This document shows positions 1-9,458 of a stretch of 64,000 nucleotides of DNA, piece by piece (the first letter of the stretch is position 1; each line of letters begins with the position of its first letter). A program made the position numbers and the translations under genes. The notes beneath the pieces were generated by a model. The model made no database searches. It was not told where the DNA came from and saw only the letters and a program-made list of their open reading frames with translations. This DNA comes from CAWGYT01 sp963826795 (GTDB lineage Bacteria > Planctomycetota > Planctomycetia > Pirellulales > Pirellulaceae): assembly GCA_963826795.1 (NCBI GenBank), contig CAWGYT010000011.1, forward strand, positions 1 to 64,000. The letters are read 5' to 3'.

Positions 1-192
1 TGTCCCGAACCACCGGGCTGCGGGCGTTGCGGATTGTGAAGCGAGGTCCCGGGCGATGGGGTTTGCGGATTCGCCAGCAATCCCGATACGCGGGCCGAAC
101 GTGGGCAACAAGTGTCGCCGTCAAATCTGCGAAACACGTGAAGATTTGGCGTCCGATCCGCCAGGGAAACGCACCTAGAGAGTGACGTCGAC

Positions 193-870
193 GTGAACTC
201 AGACGGCAGCACGAACGGTCGATCGTCGAGCGATCGCGAAACGGACTTCGACCGACTACTCGAAGAGGCCAAAGGAGGCTGCCAGGTTGCGCTGGGAAAG
301 CTCGCGGAGTTATGTCGGCCTTACCTGCTGTTGATCGCCAATGAAGACTTGAATCCGCTCCTGCGCGGCAAGCTGGACGCTTCGGACGTCGTGCAGGAAG
401 CACTGATCGCGGCCCACAGGGATATTGCCCAGTTTCGGGGCCAAAAGGAAGTCGATTTCCTGGCTTGGGTCCGCGGCATCCTGATCAATGACTTGCTCGA
501 GGCGCGCCGCAAGCACTGCGGTACGGCGAAGCGCAATGTCGGTCGAGAGATTCCGCTGGATGGAGACAGCGTCCGCGGCCAGCCGTCCATCGAGGTCGTC
601 GGCGAGGCCGTCTCGCCAAGGTCGGAGGTCATTGCCAAGGAAGAGGCGGAGGCACTGGCGTGGGCCATGAATCAGATGCCGGAGCACTATCGCGAGGTGA
701 TTCGACTTCGCAATTGGGAAGAACTGTCGTTTGAAGACGTTGGCACGCGTATCGGGCGCGGCGCGGAGGCCACTCGAAAGCTGTGGTCTCGCGCGATATT
801 GCACTTGCAGAAGACGCTGGAACGAAGACCTCTCCAACGGCCTTCACGCGAAGACAACGCTGAGCAGTGA
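193..870 (+). CDS. ECF-type RNA polymerase sigma factor
   Basis: Sigma-70 family ECF factor of 225 aa that would direct RNA polymerase to a small regulon. Region 2 is visible around residues 40-100 (DASDVVQEALIAAHRDI, then FLAWVRGIL), and region 4 around residues 155-215 (MPEHYREVIRLRNWEELSFE followed by a helix-turn-helix). The start is GTG at 193. The stop overlaps the GTG start of the downstream kinase by four bases (GTGA), so the two are probably translationally coupled. No anti-sigma factor is present; the linked kinase is the likely controller, as in planctomycete ECF groups known to be associated with Ser/Thr kinases. The target promoter cannot be predicted from the sequence. Confidence 0.9.
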   Translation: MNSDGSTNGRSSSDRETDFDRLLEEAKGGCQVALGKLAELCRPYLLLIANEDLNPLLRGKLDASDVVQEALIAAHRDIAQFRGQKEVDFLAWVRGILINDLLEARRKHCGTAKRNVGREIPLDGDSVRGQPSIEVVGEAVSPRSEVIAKEEAEALAWAMNQMPEHYREVIRLRNWEELSFEDVGTRIGRGAEATRKLWSRAILHLQKTLERRPLQRPSREDNAEQ

Positions 871-3800
871 GGAACATGTCCCACGAATTCGGCGCGGACG
901 CGATTGAATTCACCAACCGTTTGGCGCGAATTCACGACGCGATCCTGGCAAGAGATGAGGCGGCAGCCAATCAGATTTCCGGCGCAAGCGAAGGCACTCT
1001 CACGGCGCAACTGCAGTCAGCGAGTGACGTGCTGCGGCTGATCGAGCGCGTGAAGCGCAACGATCCCGGGAAGACACCGCCCCATCCCACCGCAGACCGC
1101 GCCCAGGGTGAAGACGAATCGACGCCTGCGGCGCGGGACGCGGCGGACACGCAGCCCGCCGCGGACGCTGGTCCATCGTGGCAGGGCGCGGTCGAGCAGC
1201 AGCAGGCGTCGACACACGACGCTCCTCGCGGGATCGGGCGTTTTCGCATCGAACGGATGCTGGGACAGGGCGGCTACGGGATCGTGTTCCTGGCGTACGA
1301 TCCTGTCCTCAAACGCCCCGTGGCCCTGAAGATTCCGCGTCCCGAGGCGCTGGTCACCACCGAGTTGCGGCGGCGTTTCCTGCGCGAGGCCGAGGCCGCG
1401 GCGGCTTTGAACCACGCCAATCTCGTACCGGTCTTCGAGTCAGGGCATGCGGGTCCGGTCTGCTACATTGCGTATGCTTACTGCGACGGGATCTCGCTGC
1501 AGCAGTGGCTGCGGGAACGAAACGCGCCGATTTCGCCCCGCCTCGCAGCACGCTGGCTGCTTGTGCTTTCCGAGGCGATCCAACACGCACACAGTCGTGG
1601 CGTCGTGCATCGTGATCTCAAGCCGTCGAACGTCCTAATCGACACGGCGGAAGCTGACGGTGCAAACGCGGAAGACGAAGCCAATCTTGACGTTGCCGCG
1701 GCGAGCCTCCGCATCACCGATTTCGGTCTGGCCAAATTGGAATCGGATGATGCAGAGCAAACGCGAACGGGGTCGATTCTTGGCACTCCGTCGTACATGT
1801 CGCCCGAGCAGGCAGACGGCAGGAAAGGTTTCGTCCTACCCGCAACCGACATCTACTCCTTGGGCGCCATTCTTTATGAACTGCTGACAGGGCTTCCGCC
1901 GTTCGTAGGTGCCAGTGCGCTCGATACCCTGCAGGCCGTGAGGCAGCGGCATCCGGCGCCTCCGCGGAGTCTCAGGGCGGAGGTCCCTCGGGACCTGGAG
2001 TCAATTTGCCTGAAGTGTTTGGAGAAGGAACCCGCGGCGCGGTACCGCTCGGCGACCGCGCTGGCGGAGGATTTGCAGCGGTTTCTGCGCGGCGAGCCGG
2101 TTCGCGCCCGCCACTTCACGCGCGCGGAACGACTCGCGCGCTGGTGTCGGCAAAACCCGTTGGCGACGGGACTGGTTTGCCTGACCAGTTTGTTCTTGGC
2201 CACGGTTGTGCTCGGCTCGCTGCAGCTCCGCAGCCAACGCGACGCGGCGCTGGAGCACTTGAAGCGGGCCGAGGAGGCGGAGGCACGCTCCGTGGAGTCC
2301 GAGCGATCAGCCCAACGACGGCTGTTCGAGTCCCTCATGGCGCAGGCCAAAGTCCGACGATTGAGCGCGGCGGTGGGCGGCCGATCTGAGACGATGCGCG
2401 CTCTGGCCGAAGCTTCCCGCTTGATCGAGCCGTTGCGGTTGGGCCCCGATGTGGTCCATCAGTTGCGCAACGAGGCCGTGGCGTGCCTGGGTGACCTCCG
2501 CAGTGTGGAATCCATCGACTGGCCTCGGCTGGACGAGACCATCACGGGCCTGGCCGTTTCTCCGAACGGAACGTGTCTGGCCTTGGGATTGGCAGACGGG
2601 ACGCTGTCCCTGCGCAGTTTGCCAGACGGTGAACAACTGGCCCGCTGGCAGTCTCATGACGCTGAAGTTCGCAGCTTGTCGTTCGATGCGCACGGCACAC
2701 AACTTGTGTCGGGTGATGTGTCCGGTGTCGTCAAGTCATGGGAGATCGATGGTTCTGGACGTGGGCGCCCGTTACAGGAATTCTTCGCGCACCCGCAGAT
2801 CGTTTCTGTGGTCATCTCGGCCGACGGCGAAAAACTGGCCGTCGGTTCTTTTGATGCGACGTCGATTTCAGTTTGGAATCTGCGCAGAGGCGATCCGATA
2901 AATGAGTTTTCCATGGGCGGCGTGCAACTGGGTGCCGTCTCTCTTAGTCCCGACGGCCGACTCTTGGCAGGCCGTTACTATGACAACGGCGAACATGGCC
3001 TTGCGATTTGGCAAACGGACGTGCCGCTGCCGGTACGGAGATTGCCGTCTCCGGTCGGCGAGATCAACGACGTCGCGTTCAGTCCGGATTCTTCGCGCTT
3101 GGCCTTTGCGTCCGACGACGGCGTCGTCGTTTTCGAGATCGCTGAAAGCGATCCGCGTCTGGTCTTGGCGGGCGAAATGTCACACTCGGTCACGTTCAGC
3201 CAAGATGGACGCCAGCTGGCCGTTGGCTGCACGCGCATCGGCGCGACCAAAATCCACGACGTGGAATCCGGCCAGGAACTCGTGACGCTAAAAAACTCCG
3301 AAGGCCATCCCAATTCGGCTTACGCCGACTTTTGGTCGGGCGGATTGGCCTCGGCCGCCGGAAGATCCGTACGCATCTGGGGCCTTTCTGGCAGCCGCGA
3401 AAAGCGCGTCCTGGCCGGCCATGCCGGTGGCGTCACGGGCGTCGAATTCTGCCCTGGTTCAGGGCTGCTTATTTCATCCAGTAAAGACAAGACCGTCAAA
3501 CTTTGGAATCCGTCGACCGGCGAACGGGTCGCGACGATTGCCGGATTCCCAGAAGCCGTGCAGGCCGTCGCCGTAAGCCCCGATGGAAACTGGCTGGCCA
3601 CGGGAGATTGGTCCGGTGACTTGAAGATCTGGAGCCTGGATGATCCGCGGAGACCAGGTCGCGCAAAGTCGGTGGCACACGACCTCGGCAACAGACTCTG
3701 GACCGTCCAGTTCAGCCCCGATGGGAATTACCTCGCCGCCAGCGGTCACGGAATGGCCATCTGGCGGATTACGGCGGCCGCTGGAGGGCCGTTGACGGAC

Positions 3801-4364
3801 CGGCTTGAGATGGAAGAACTGACGTCGCTCCCCGAACATGCCGGCATCACGACGGTGCGTTTCAGCCCGCACAGTCCGACGTTGGCCTGCGTGCTTGGCA
3901 ACTGCGACCTCAAATTGTGGGATCTCGACAGGTCACGGACACGGGACTCACCTCCCACACGCCTCGTGGGAAACATCGCGTCCACCGCGTTCACGCCCGA
4001 TGGCAAACTGGTGTTTGTGGAAGAGGCCGGGGATGTTTGTGTGTGGGATGCAGAGACGCGGCGCGTGGTGAGACGCTTTGGCAAAGGACAGTTACCGAGG
4101 GCTGAGACGCAAGGAGTCGTCGCGGTGAGTGCGGATGGGCATCTGCTGGCGATCCAAGACAAGCGATCGGCGGCAGTTTCGATCTGGTCGCTCGTAAGCG
4201 GCGAGCAGCTCTTCGCTTTGCCCGAGGACCGGGGGAGCGTCTGGACGCTCAATTGGAACCCCGTGAAGCCGGCCCTGGCAGTCGGCCGATCCGACGGCCG
4301 ACTGCTGATCTGGAATATCGACGAGATTCAGAATCGGCTGAACGAGCTGGGAGTGGGTTGGTAA
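867..4364 (+). CDS. Membrane Ser/Thr protein kinase with C-terminal WD40 repeats
   Basis: Hanks-type kinase of 1165 aa. The kinase domain spans about residues 124-410: glycine loop GQGGYG (133-138), VALK lysine 155, HRDLKPSN with catalytic Asp 250, DFG Asp 285, activation segment ending SPEQ. One transmembrane helix follows (about 431-453). The remaining 600 residues are WD40 repeats, probably an extracytoplasmic sensor or scaffold propeller. All catalytic residues are present, so it should be active. It overlaps the ECF sigma gene by four bases, and phosphorylation of that sigma factor is the obvious inferred role. An alternative ATG start lies at 876. The frame is intact over 3.5 kb, unlike several neighbouring large genes. 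Confidence 0.93.
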   Translation: MRNMSHEFGADAIEFTNRLARIHDAILARDEAAANQISGASEGTLTAQLQSASDVLRLIERVKRNDPGKTPPHPTADRAQGEDESTPAARDAADTQPAADAGPSWQGAVEQQQASTHDAPRGIGRFRIERMLGQGGYGIVFLAYDPVLKRPVALKIPRPEALVTTELRRRFLREAEAAAALNHANLVPVFESGHAGPVCYIAYAYCDGISLQQWLRERNAPISPRLAARWLLVLSEAIQHAHSRGVVHRDLKPSNVLIDTAEADGANAEDEANLDVAAASLRITDFGLAKLESDDAEQTRTGSILGTPSYMSPEQADGRKGFVLPATDIYSLGAILYELLTGLPPFVGASALDTLQAVRQRHPAPPRSLRAEVPRDLESICLKCLEKEPAARYRSATALAEDLQRFLRGEPVRARHFTRAERLARWCRQNPLATGLVCLTSLFLATVVLGSLQLRSQRDAALEHLKRAEEAEARSVESERSAQRRLFESLMAQAKVRRLSAAVGGRSETMRALAEASRLIEPLRLGPDVVHQLRNEAVACLGDLRSVESIDWPRLDETITGLAVSPNGTCLALGLADGTLSLRSLPDGEQLARWQSHDAEVRSLSFDAHGTQLVSGDVSGVVKSWEIDGSGRGRPLQEFFAHPQIVSVVISADGEKLAVGSFDATSISVWNLRRGDPINEFSMGGVQLGAVSLSPDGRLLAGRYYDNGEHGLAIWQTDVPLPVRRLPSPVGEINDVAFSPDSSRLAFASDDGVVVFEIAESDPRLVLAGEMSHSVTFSQDGRQLAVGCTRIGATKIHDVESGQELVTLKNSEGHPNSAYADFWSGGLASAAGRSVRIWGLSGSREKRVLAGHAGGVTGVEFCPGSGLLISSSKDKTVKLWNPSTGERVATIAGFPEAVQAVAVSPDGNWLATGDWSGDLKIWSLDDPRRPGRAKSVAHDLGNRLWTVQFSPDGNYLAASGHGMAIWRITAAAGGPLTDRLEMEELTSLPEHAGITTVRFSPHSPTLACVLGNCDLKLWDLDRSRTRDSPPTRLVGNIASTAFTPDGKLVFVEEAGDVCVWDAETRRVVRRFGKGQLPRAETQGVVAVSADGHLLAIQDKRSAAVSIWSLVSGEQLFALPEDRGSVWTLNWNPVKPALAVGRSDGRLLIWNIDEIQNRLNELGVGW

Positions 4365-4401
4365 CGGGGGACTCGTCGAGGCCCGCCAAAGTCATCACGA
4401 G

Positions 4402-5928
4402 TCAGGTTTGGATTTTGGCCTGCGATGCCGTTCCGCGTGCTCGAGCACCTGTTGAATATGTACCTCGACTTGTTTCAGGAATGAAGGCGAAACCGCGTAG
4501 CCGTCGCTCTCGTAGGTAATGATCGGCATCCGCTGTAGGATGCATTGCGGCTTGAGGATGGCCTCGGAGATCCGGAAGGGGAGACAGTTGAACGGGCCGA
4601 TGAGCATGATTCCATCGTAGCCCTCGCTCTCGGCGTCCAAGCCTTCGCCCACGGCCGTAATCGTTTCGCCGAAGATGCGTTGGCGAAACGTGTTCGGAAG
4701 CCTTGTCAAACAGCGAAGAAACATGCTTCGATCCGGCGATCAGCAGACCGGTCTTGCGAAATAACTCGCGGTAACGCTCGTCGGAAGAAATCTCTGCTTG
4801 ATAGGCCAGCCAGTTCTGCAGGTATTCCTTCCCATCTGGCTGAAAGATCCTGGTGCATGCTTTGGCCAGCGACAGGTAGCCCGGCTTCATCCCCCACGCG
4901 TTCGCCGCCCCCGCCACCGAATGGTAGGACACGTAGAGAAACAGGTCGGTGAGATCGACGGGCTTGAGGATGATACCCTTGGCCGCATAGAGTTCTCGGA
5001 CTCCTTGAATGAAGAACGGACTGAAGCGAGTGAAAAAGTCGCCTGTGACGACAACTCGCGGACACGTCCAGCGGGTCCCGTTTCCGTGGCAGGCTCGCCA
5101 ACTGTCTTGACAAATTGCGGCAACTGAGCGTGGAATTCGTCCAGGGATCTGACCTCGGTCGCGAACCGCTTGCCACATTGCCTGAAGTTGTTCGACACTA
5201 TCATCTGCACCCACGACACAAAGCACGTGCTCGATCTCGACCAGGATATCGGCGACGGAAATGGCCGGTGCGATGTGGCGTGCCAACCTTAGTCCGTCGA
5301 GTCCGTAGAAGTCGTTGTCCTTGGTCGGGACGAACAGAAAGAGCTCGGACAACTGTTGCTCGGCGATGAACCTTTCCAGATAACCGAGGTACGCGTCGAT
5401 GACGCAAGGTGCACCGCCAGCGGGCATGAAGAAGCCGGCGATTTCATCTGGCTGACGATGCGCGTGAATCTCGAGCAGCTGTCCGATGCAAATCGGCAAC
5501 GGCAGGCATTCGCGACCGGAGGTGTATTGAAGACCCACATCGAGTTGGTGTCGTTCGAGCGGCGTCACCTTGCCTGGGTGTAGGCCCAGGCAACGCGCAG
5601 CCATGGCCAGGGCTTGCGAATGGTACTGCGAGAAGTTCGGGAAATAGAGCTTCACGCGCGGATCGCTCAATGGCACTTGCTCGCCAGTGGAACGGGTAAC
5701 TCGTCCGTCCGAGCCGAGCCGGCACGGCGTGAACCGTGAATGCTGTCGTGGTTCGGCCACGTGGTAGTTTCGGATGATGTCCAGAAAGGCTTCCAAGCGA
5801 GTTTGCACGCCGGCGTCGGCGGTGTGAGCATCAATCTCCAGAATCAGGTACGGCTTAGAGCCCATTTCCTGCGCCAGCATCGAGTGCGTGAATGCGTCGA
5901 TCGTGCAGCTGAAGTTGCTGATGCACAT
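4402..5928 (-). CDS. C-terminal HgdB-like part of the activase-related protein
   Basis: 508-aa open frame; the first about 400 residues match the C-terminal region of the family, including CISNFSCTIDAFTHSMLAQ, the PYLILEIDAHTADAGVQTR element and GYLSLAKACTRIFQPDGKEY. The last about 100 residues are out of frame. The genuine C-terminus (GYDGIMLIGPFNCLPFRISE, ending near HIQQVLEHAERHRR) lies in the frame 4395-4724 after a change near 4690. Upstream joining segments are at 5855-6055, 6040-6309 and 6278-6496. Confidence 0.7.
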   Translation of the reverse strand: MCISNFSCTIDAFTHSMLAQEMGSKPYLILEIDAHTADAGVQTRLEAFLDIIRNYHVAEPRQHSRFTPCRLGSDGRVTRSTGEQVPLSDPRVKLYFPNFSQYHSQALAMAARCLGLHPGKVTPLERHQLDVGLQYTSGRECLPLPICIGQLLEIHAHRQPDEIAGFFMPAGGAPCVIDAYLGYLERFIAEQQLSELFLFVPTKDNDFYGLDGLRLARHIAPAISVADILVEIEHVLCVVGADDSVEQLQAMWQAVRDRGQIPGRIPRSVAAICQDSWRACHGNGTRWTCPRVVVTGDFFTRFSPFFIQGVRELYAAKGIILKPVDLTDLFLYVSYHSVAGAANAWGMKPGYLSLAKACTRIFQPDGKEYLQNWLAYQAEISSDERYRELFRKTGLLIAGSKHVSSLFDKASEHVSPTHLRRNDYGRGRRLGRRERGLRWNHAHRPVQLSPLPDLRGHPQAAMHPTADADHYLRERRLRGFAFIPETSRGTYSTGARARGTASQAKIQT

Positions 5929-6458
5929 TAGGAAGACGTTGGGGTACTTCTTCGCCAGGCCCAGCGGCGTTCAGGATCTGGTTGGCGAAGTGCCATGCGG
6001 TCGGCCCTTCCTCTGCCCGCACCAGGCAGTCGGCGGGGATCACCGGAATGCCCATGCTTGATAGTTTCTTGCCGACCGATTGGGAGCCTCGGGCGTAAAG
6101 GCGTTGTAGCTGTGGCCGGCGAGAATGATCGCGGGCTTTCCTTCAGCGACCGCTCGATCCAGAGCTCGTCGCCCGAGATCACGCATCGCGTTCTCAGCTC
6201 GCCTCTGGGCGCGGATCGCGGTCGCCCATGCCTGATTGGCCAAATCGCGTGGAACCATCAGTTCGCTGACCGCCATCTCAACCAGCGACGAACACGCGCT
6301 CGTAGCCATTGGTGAAATCCAACGACGGCGAGAGGAAGCGAACGTCGGGAAATGCCTTGGCGAGAAAATAGGGCCCGGCCTGAGTGATCGGACAGAGGTA
6401 GGAATCGCGGCAGGGATTGGGTTGTGGCATGCGCGTCACGTGTGGCAGAAACACGAGG

Positions 6459-7187
6459 TCAATGTCCCGTCCGCACCAGATCCAACACCGCGCCATGCGC
6501 GATCTGGGCGGGGAAGCAGAAGCTGGAATAGGACTTCAATTCACCCTGAGGATCGACGCCGGACAGCACCACGTCCATCCCCACCTCGGAAAAGAAAGTC
6601 GAGTAAAGCGGGTACAGCGAGTGCGTTGTCAGTGCCCTCGGAATGCCGATGCACTTGGCGGGGCCTTCAACTGAGACGGCAGTGCTCGCGTGGTTTAGCA
6701 GGCCCACGCGCTCACCGAGTGCGGACAAAGCCTGCCAAGTCCGCTTCGCCGTCTCGCCGGATGCTGACCAGTGTGGGCTTTGCCTTGGTGGGAATTCCGT
6801 TTGTGAGCCGGGTCGACGAGTCACCTCACTCTCCGTCGTCGGGCCCCTCCCGAACAACAGTTCGGCTCGCTCCTCCACCAAATCAGGGGCCGGGGCGGTA
6901 CGTGTTCTTCGCTTCCACACGTTCTCGAACAGGCTGCAACGACCGCCGAAGGGAAACCGCCGACCGGCTACCTCGAAACGGTCAATGCTGCAGTACATCT
7001 TGCAGGCGCCACACGTAAAGCGGCCCAACAATTTCATCTCCGGCTCCGTCAGGGAAAGCAAGTCACGCGCGGCACCAAGCTGACCCGCCGATCTCTTGAA
7101 GGCGAGCAGCGCCACTCCCAGTGCCCCCAACAACTCAGGGTTGGGCGGAATCACGACTTCGCGACCAACGCTGATGTGCAAATGCAT
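6459..7187 (-). CDS. End of ATPase domain 2 and DUF2229-like domain
   Basis: 242-aa piece continuing the activase-related protein. It begins with the end of ATPase domain 2 (SVGREVVIPPNPELLGALGV), then has a cysteine-rich stretch FTCGACKMYCSIDRF and the conserved CIGIPRALTTHSLYPLYSTF of the DUF2229 domain. After LKSYSSFCFPAQIAHGAV the frame is lost near 6470 and continues in 6278-6496 (LVFLPHVTRMPQPNPCRDSY). The clustered Cys residues suggest an additional metal or Fe-S site, but this is inferred from pattern only. Confidence 0.65.
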   Translation of the reverse strand: MHLHISVGREVVIPPNPELLGALGVALLAFKRSAGQLGAARDLLSLTEPEMKLLGRFTCGACKMYCSIDRFEVAGRRFPFGGRCSLFENVWKRRTRTAPAPDLVEERAELLFGRGPTTESEVTRRPGSQTEFPPRQSPHWSASGETAKRTWQALSALGERVGLLNHASTAVSVEGPAKCIGIPRALTTHSLYPLYSTFFSEVGMDVVLSGVDPQGELKSYSSFCFPAQIAHGAVLDLVRTGH

Positions 7188-7354
7188 ATCCGACCGCGTG
7201 GTTCAACGCGACTCCACCCTGGAGAAACACCTTCCGGCCAATGTAGCGGGCTCCCTTGACCTTATTGAGGTAGTTGGCGGCGATCGAGTAGACCAGACCC
7301 GCCACAATGTTGTCCCGCGCGTAGCCTTGCTGCTGGGCGACGCGGATATCGGAA

Positions 7355-7915
7355 TTAATGAATGCCGCACAGGTCGCCTTGAAGAGTACCGGTTCCGGCG
7401 CGGACAAGGCGATCTCGGCGATGTCGGACACGATCGATGCCAAGATCACCGCGCGCACTCTCCTCGAGAAACGATCCGGTTCCCGCCGAGCACGCATTGT
7501 TCATGGCATAATCAATTGGGACACCGTTGCGCAGGTAGATGTACTTCGCATCTTGACCGCCGATCTCGAAGATCGTGTCAACCTCTGGGTCAAAGTGTGC
7601 GGCGCCGGCCGCGTGAGCGGAAATCTCGTTGTAGACATGTTCGGTTCCGAGGTAAGCGCCGACAAGTTCCCGAGCGGACCCGGTGGTGGCGATGAGATTG
7701 ACCTGACGATTGCCTATCTGATCGGCAAGCGCGCGGAGGCAACTCCGAGTTGCCGTTACCGGGTCGCCGCTGGTGCGAGTGTAGTGTGACGCAATGATGG
7801 CATGCGTGGACGGATCGAGCAGAACTGCCTTCGTCGTCGTCGATCCCGGGTCAACACCGAGAATTAAGGGACCCTCGGGCGGTGGCTGCTGAGGCGGAGC
7901 GGCGATCACCCGCAC
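7355..7915 (-). CDS. Second BadF/BcrA-type ATPase domain (5' part)
   Basis: 186-aa piece with the classic activase motifs LGVDPGSTTTKAVLLD (phosphate 1), EIGGQDAKYIYLRNGVPIDY and NACSAGTGSFLEESA; the Cys in the last would ligate the bridging [4Fe-4S] cluster. After about residue 158 it runs out of frame; the true continuation (SDIAEIALSAPEPVLFKATC, then YIGRKVFLQGGVALNHAV) is in the frame open at 7135-7497. Same gene as the flanking pieces. Confidence 0.72.
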   Translation of the reverse strand: MRVIAAPPQQPPPEGPLILGVDPGSTTTKAVLLDPSTHAIIASHYTRTSGDPVTATRSCLRALADQIGNRQVNLIATTGSARELVGAYLGTEHVYNEISAHAAGAAHFDPEVDTIFEIGGQDAKYIYLRNGVPIDYAMNNACSAGTGSFLEESARGDLGIDRVRHRRDRLVRAGTGTLQGDLCGIH

Positions 7916-7922
7916 TCGGTCG

Positions 7923-8717
7923 CTAAACTGGCGCAGGGCCGGAAGAGTACCAAGCCCCTGCCGGATGGATAATTTGGGCTGTCTTTTCGAGCGGTTCGTC
8001 GAGGGTCAGCAACGCAGCTCCCCAGGCCTCGAACCAGGGGCTCTCCGGAACCACGACGATCTCGGTATCAGGGAGCTTGACTTTCAGCGCGGAGACCATT
8101 GCCGCATTGCGGGCAACTCCGCCAATCAACAACACGCGACGCAGCGGCCCCAGCCCCTTCTGGAGTAGCGAGACGACCTTATTGGCCATGCTGTCGTGCA
8201 GCGTGTGCAGGATGTCCTCAACGGAAGCCTCATTACGATTCAGTTTGTGGGTAATGTCGGACTTGCAGTGAACGGAGCACCGGGCGGCAAGTGGAATGAC
8301 CTCGCCATCGAAAGCCCGGCGGATCGCTTCGTCGATCTCGAGTCCCATCCGGCCGATTTGCTGCACAAAGAACTCGCCGCTTCCGGCAGCACATTTGTTA
8401 TGGGAGAGGACGTTGCTGATACGCCCGTCGGTGAGCAAATAGACCAGGAACGACTCCCCGCCCAGCGAGGCCACCGCATCAAAGTTGCCATCCGTTTCTC
8501 GCAAGGCGCGCTGAATTGCAGCAGCCTCGGTGATGTGCCCAAGGTGACCCGATACGCCATACGATTCCGCATCTTTGAACTCAGCTTCGGCAAGCGTTTC
8601 TCGAAGAACTTCCAAGGGACGTCCCTGGTGAGACACGACCTTCGCAGCCCTCTCCACACCGCCGAGCGCGACGACTTTCACCGTCAAAGCACCGATGTTC
8701 ACCCCCACAACCACCAC
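7923..8717 (-). CDS. N-terminal BadF/BcrA-type ATPase domain of the activase-related protein
   Basis: 264-aa piece holding the first ASKHA-fold ATPase domain. It shows a phosphate-binding start (VVVGVNIGALTVKVVAL), SLGGESFLVYLL, the cysteine motif NKCAAGSGEFF expected at the Fe-S ligand position, a further Cys pair in ARCSVHCKSDITHKLNR, and GGVARNAAMV in the second phosphate motif. It ends at a TAG seven bases before the second ATPase domain opens in another frame. It could be a separate gene, but homologues carry both domains in one chain, so a one-base frame change is more likely. Confidence 0.75.
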   Translation of the reverse strand: MVVVGVNIGALTVKVVALGGVERAAKVVSHQGRPLEVLRETLAEAEFKDAESYGVSGHLGHITEAAAIQRALRETDGNFDAVASLGGESFLVYLLTDGRISNVLSHNKCAAGSGEFFVQQIGRMGLEIDEAIRRAFDGEVIPLAARCSVHCKSDITHKLNRNEASVEDILHTLHDSMANKVVSLLQKGLGPLRRVLLIGGVARNAAMVSALKVKLPDTEIVVVPESPWFEAWGAALLTLDEPLEKTAQIIHPAGAWYSSGPAPV

Positions 8718-8901
8718 GACGCCACCTTCGCTGAAGGGTCAGTGCAACGCACCTCGCTTCTTACGCGACTCGAAACGTCAGATGAACGGTCACGTTGAAA
8801 TGGGGTGATTAAGGTTGTGTGGGGCAACTATCGCGCCGGTGCGGTCGCGTCATCGCAATTGCCAGCGATGCGGTTTTACTTCTAGCCCGCTTCTGCTGCA
8901 T
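8718..8901. other. Intergenic, nothing recognised
   Basis: Short gap between the activase-related gene and the next gene remnant. The GTG start of the activase gene is preceded on the minus strand by a GAAGG-like sequence that may act as ribosome binding site. No other structure seen. Confidence 0.3.
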
Positions 8902-9413
8902 TTAGCGCGTGATTGGATCGCAGTACGGCCACGATGACGCAAATCCAGAAACCGATTCGTCGAGGGCGCACAGCCAGAAGGGGTGCCCGTTGACGCACAC
9001 TTTGGGTCGAAGGATGTCGCGGTGCCACTCCGCGGCGATTTCTCCGGACGGAATCCGAATCGTGACCGGCAGTGTGGAAAAGAGCGGCGGGGTCCGGAGA
9101 CCCGTGCCGAGCGCGTCCTGAGGGTTCGACCCTTGGTCCGGCCGGACCGAGATACTCTTTGGCGATCACGACGTTGTCGAAATACACGATGTTCACGCGC
9201 TGCTTGGTCCAGCGATCCGTGACGTAACTTTCGAGCGTGAAAGCGTTGGCGAACAACGTCGGACTGGTACGCCAATTTTATCCTTGCCAGTGGCCGCGGA
9301 GTTGCCCGTCGATCCAGTAGGCCCGTTCGCCGTCGTCTTGGCCGAGCGCGTTGTGTTGTATCATGAATCCAGCGTCTAGTTGACATCGATTCGCCGACCC
9401 CGCGCCTGCGCAC
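8902..9413 (-). pseudogene. Degraded secreted-type protein fragment (LamG-like), frameshifted
   Basis: Three frames must be joined to read the protein: a segment containing ALGQDDGERAYWIDGQLRG, one with ESYVTDRWTKQRVNIVYFDN and VVIAKEYLGPA, and a final one with HRDILRPKVCVNGHPFWLCA ending at TAA 8902. The first frame change is at an AAAA run near 9285. The middle part resembles concanavalin/LamG-like C-terminal regions common in planctomycete secreted proteins, but the assignment is tentative. The N-terminus is missing; upstream sequence already belongs to the ankyrin fragment. Probably a non-functional remnant. Confidence 0.5.
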
Positions 9414-9458
9414 GACGAGCGATGTCGCCGTCTGCTGGTGACAGGCCGGACAACCAGA

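Larger units (their letters stand above)
4395..8717 (-). pseudogene. Acyl-CoA dehydratase activase-related giant protein, frameshifted
   Basis: Read across reading frames, the minus strand encodes one protein of about 1440 aa. It has two BadF/BadG/BcrA/BcrD ATPase domains, then a DUF2229-like domain and an HgdB-like C-terminal part, which is the usual order for the fused activase-related family. The protein sequence is well preserved, but the frame changes near 7920, 7430, 7180, 6470, 6300, 6085, 5955 and 4690. Family members couple ATP hydrolysis to low-potential electron transfer through an Fe-S cluster for 2-hydroxyacyl-CoA dehydratases; the function of this long fused form is not established. 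Eight frame changes with conserved residues on both sides suggest sequencing indels or very recent inactivation. The start is GTG at 8717. The main pieces are listed separately. Confidence 0.75.

Noticed and set aside
310..837. Long minus-strand frame opposite the sigma factor
   Set aside because: Shadow of the GC-rich sigma factor gene; no motifs and codon use typical of an antisense frame.
4395..8717. Programmed ribosomal frameshifting in the activase-related gene
   Set aside because: Eight changes at non-slippery sequences in both directions; programmed sites are single and have slippery heptamers.
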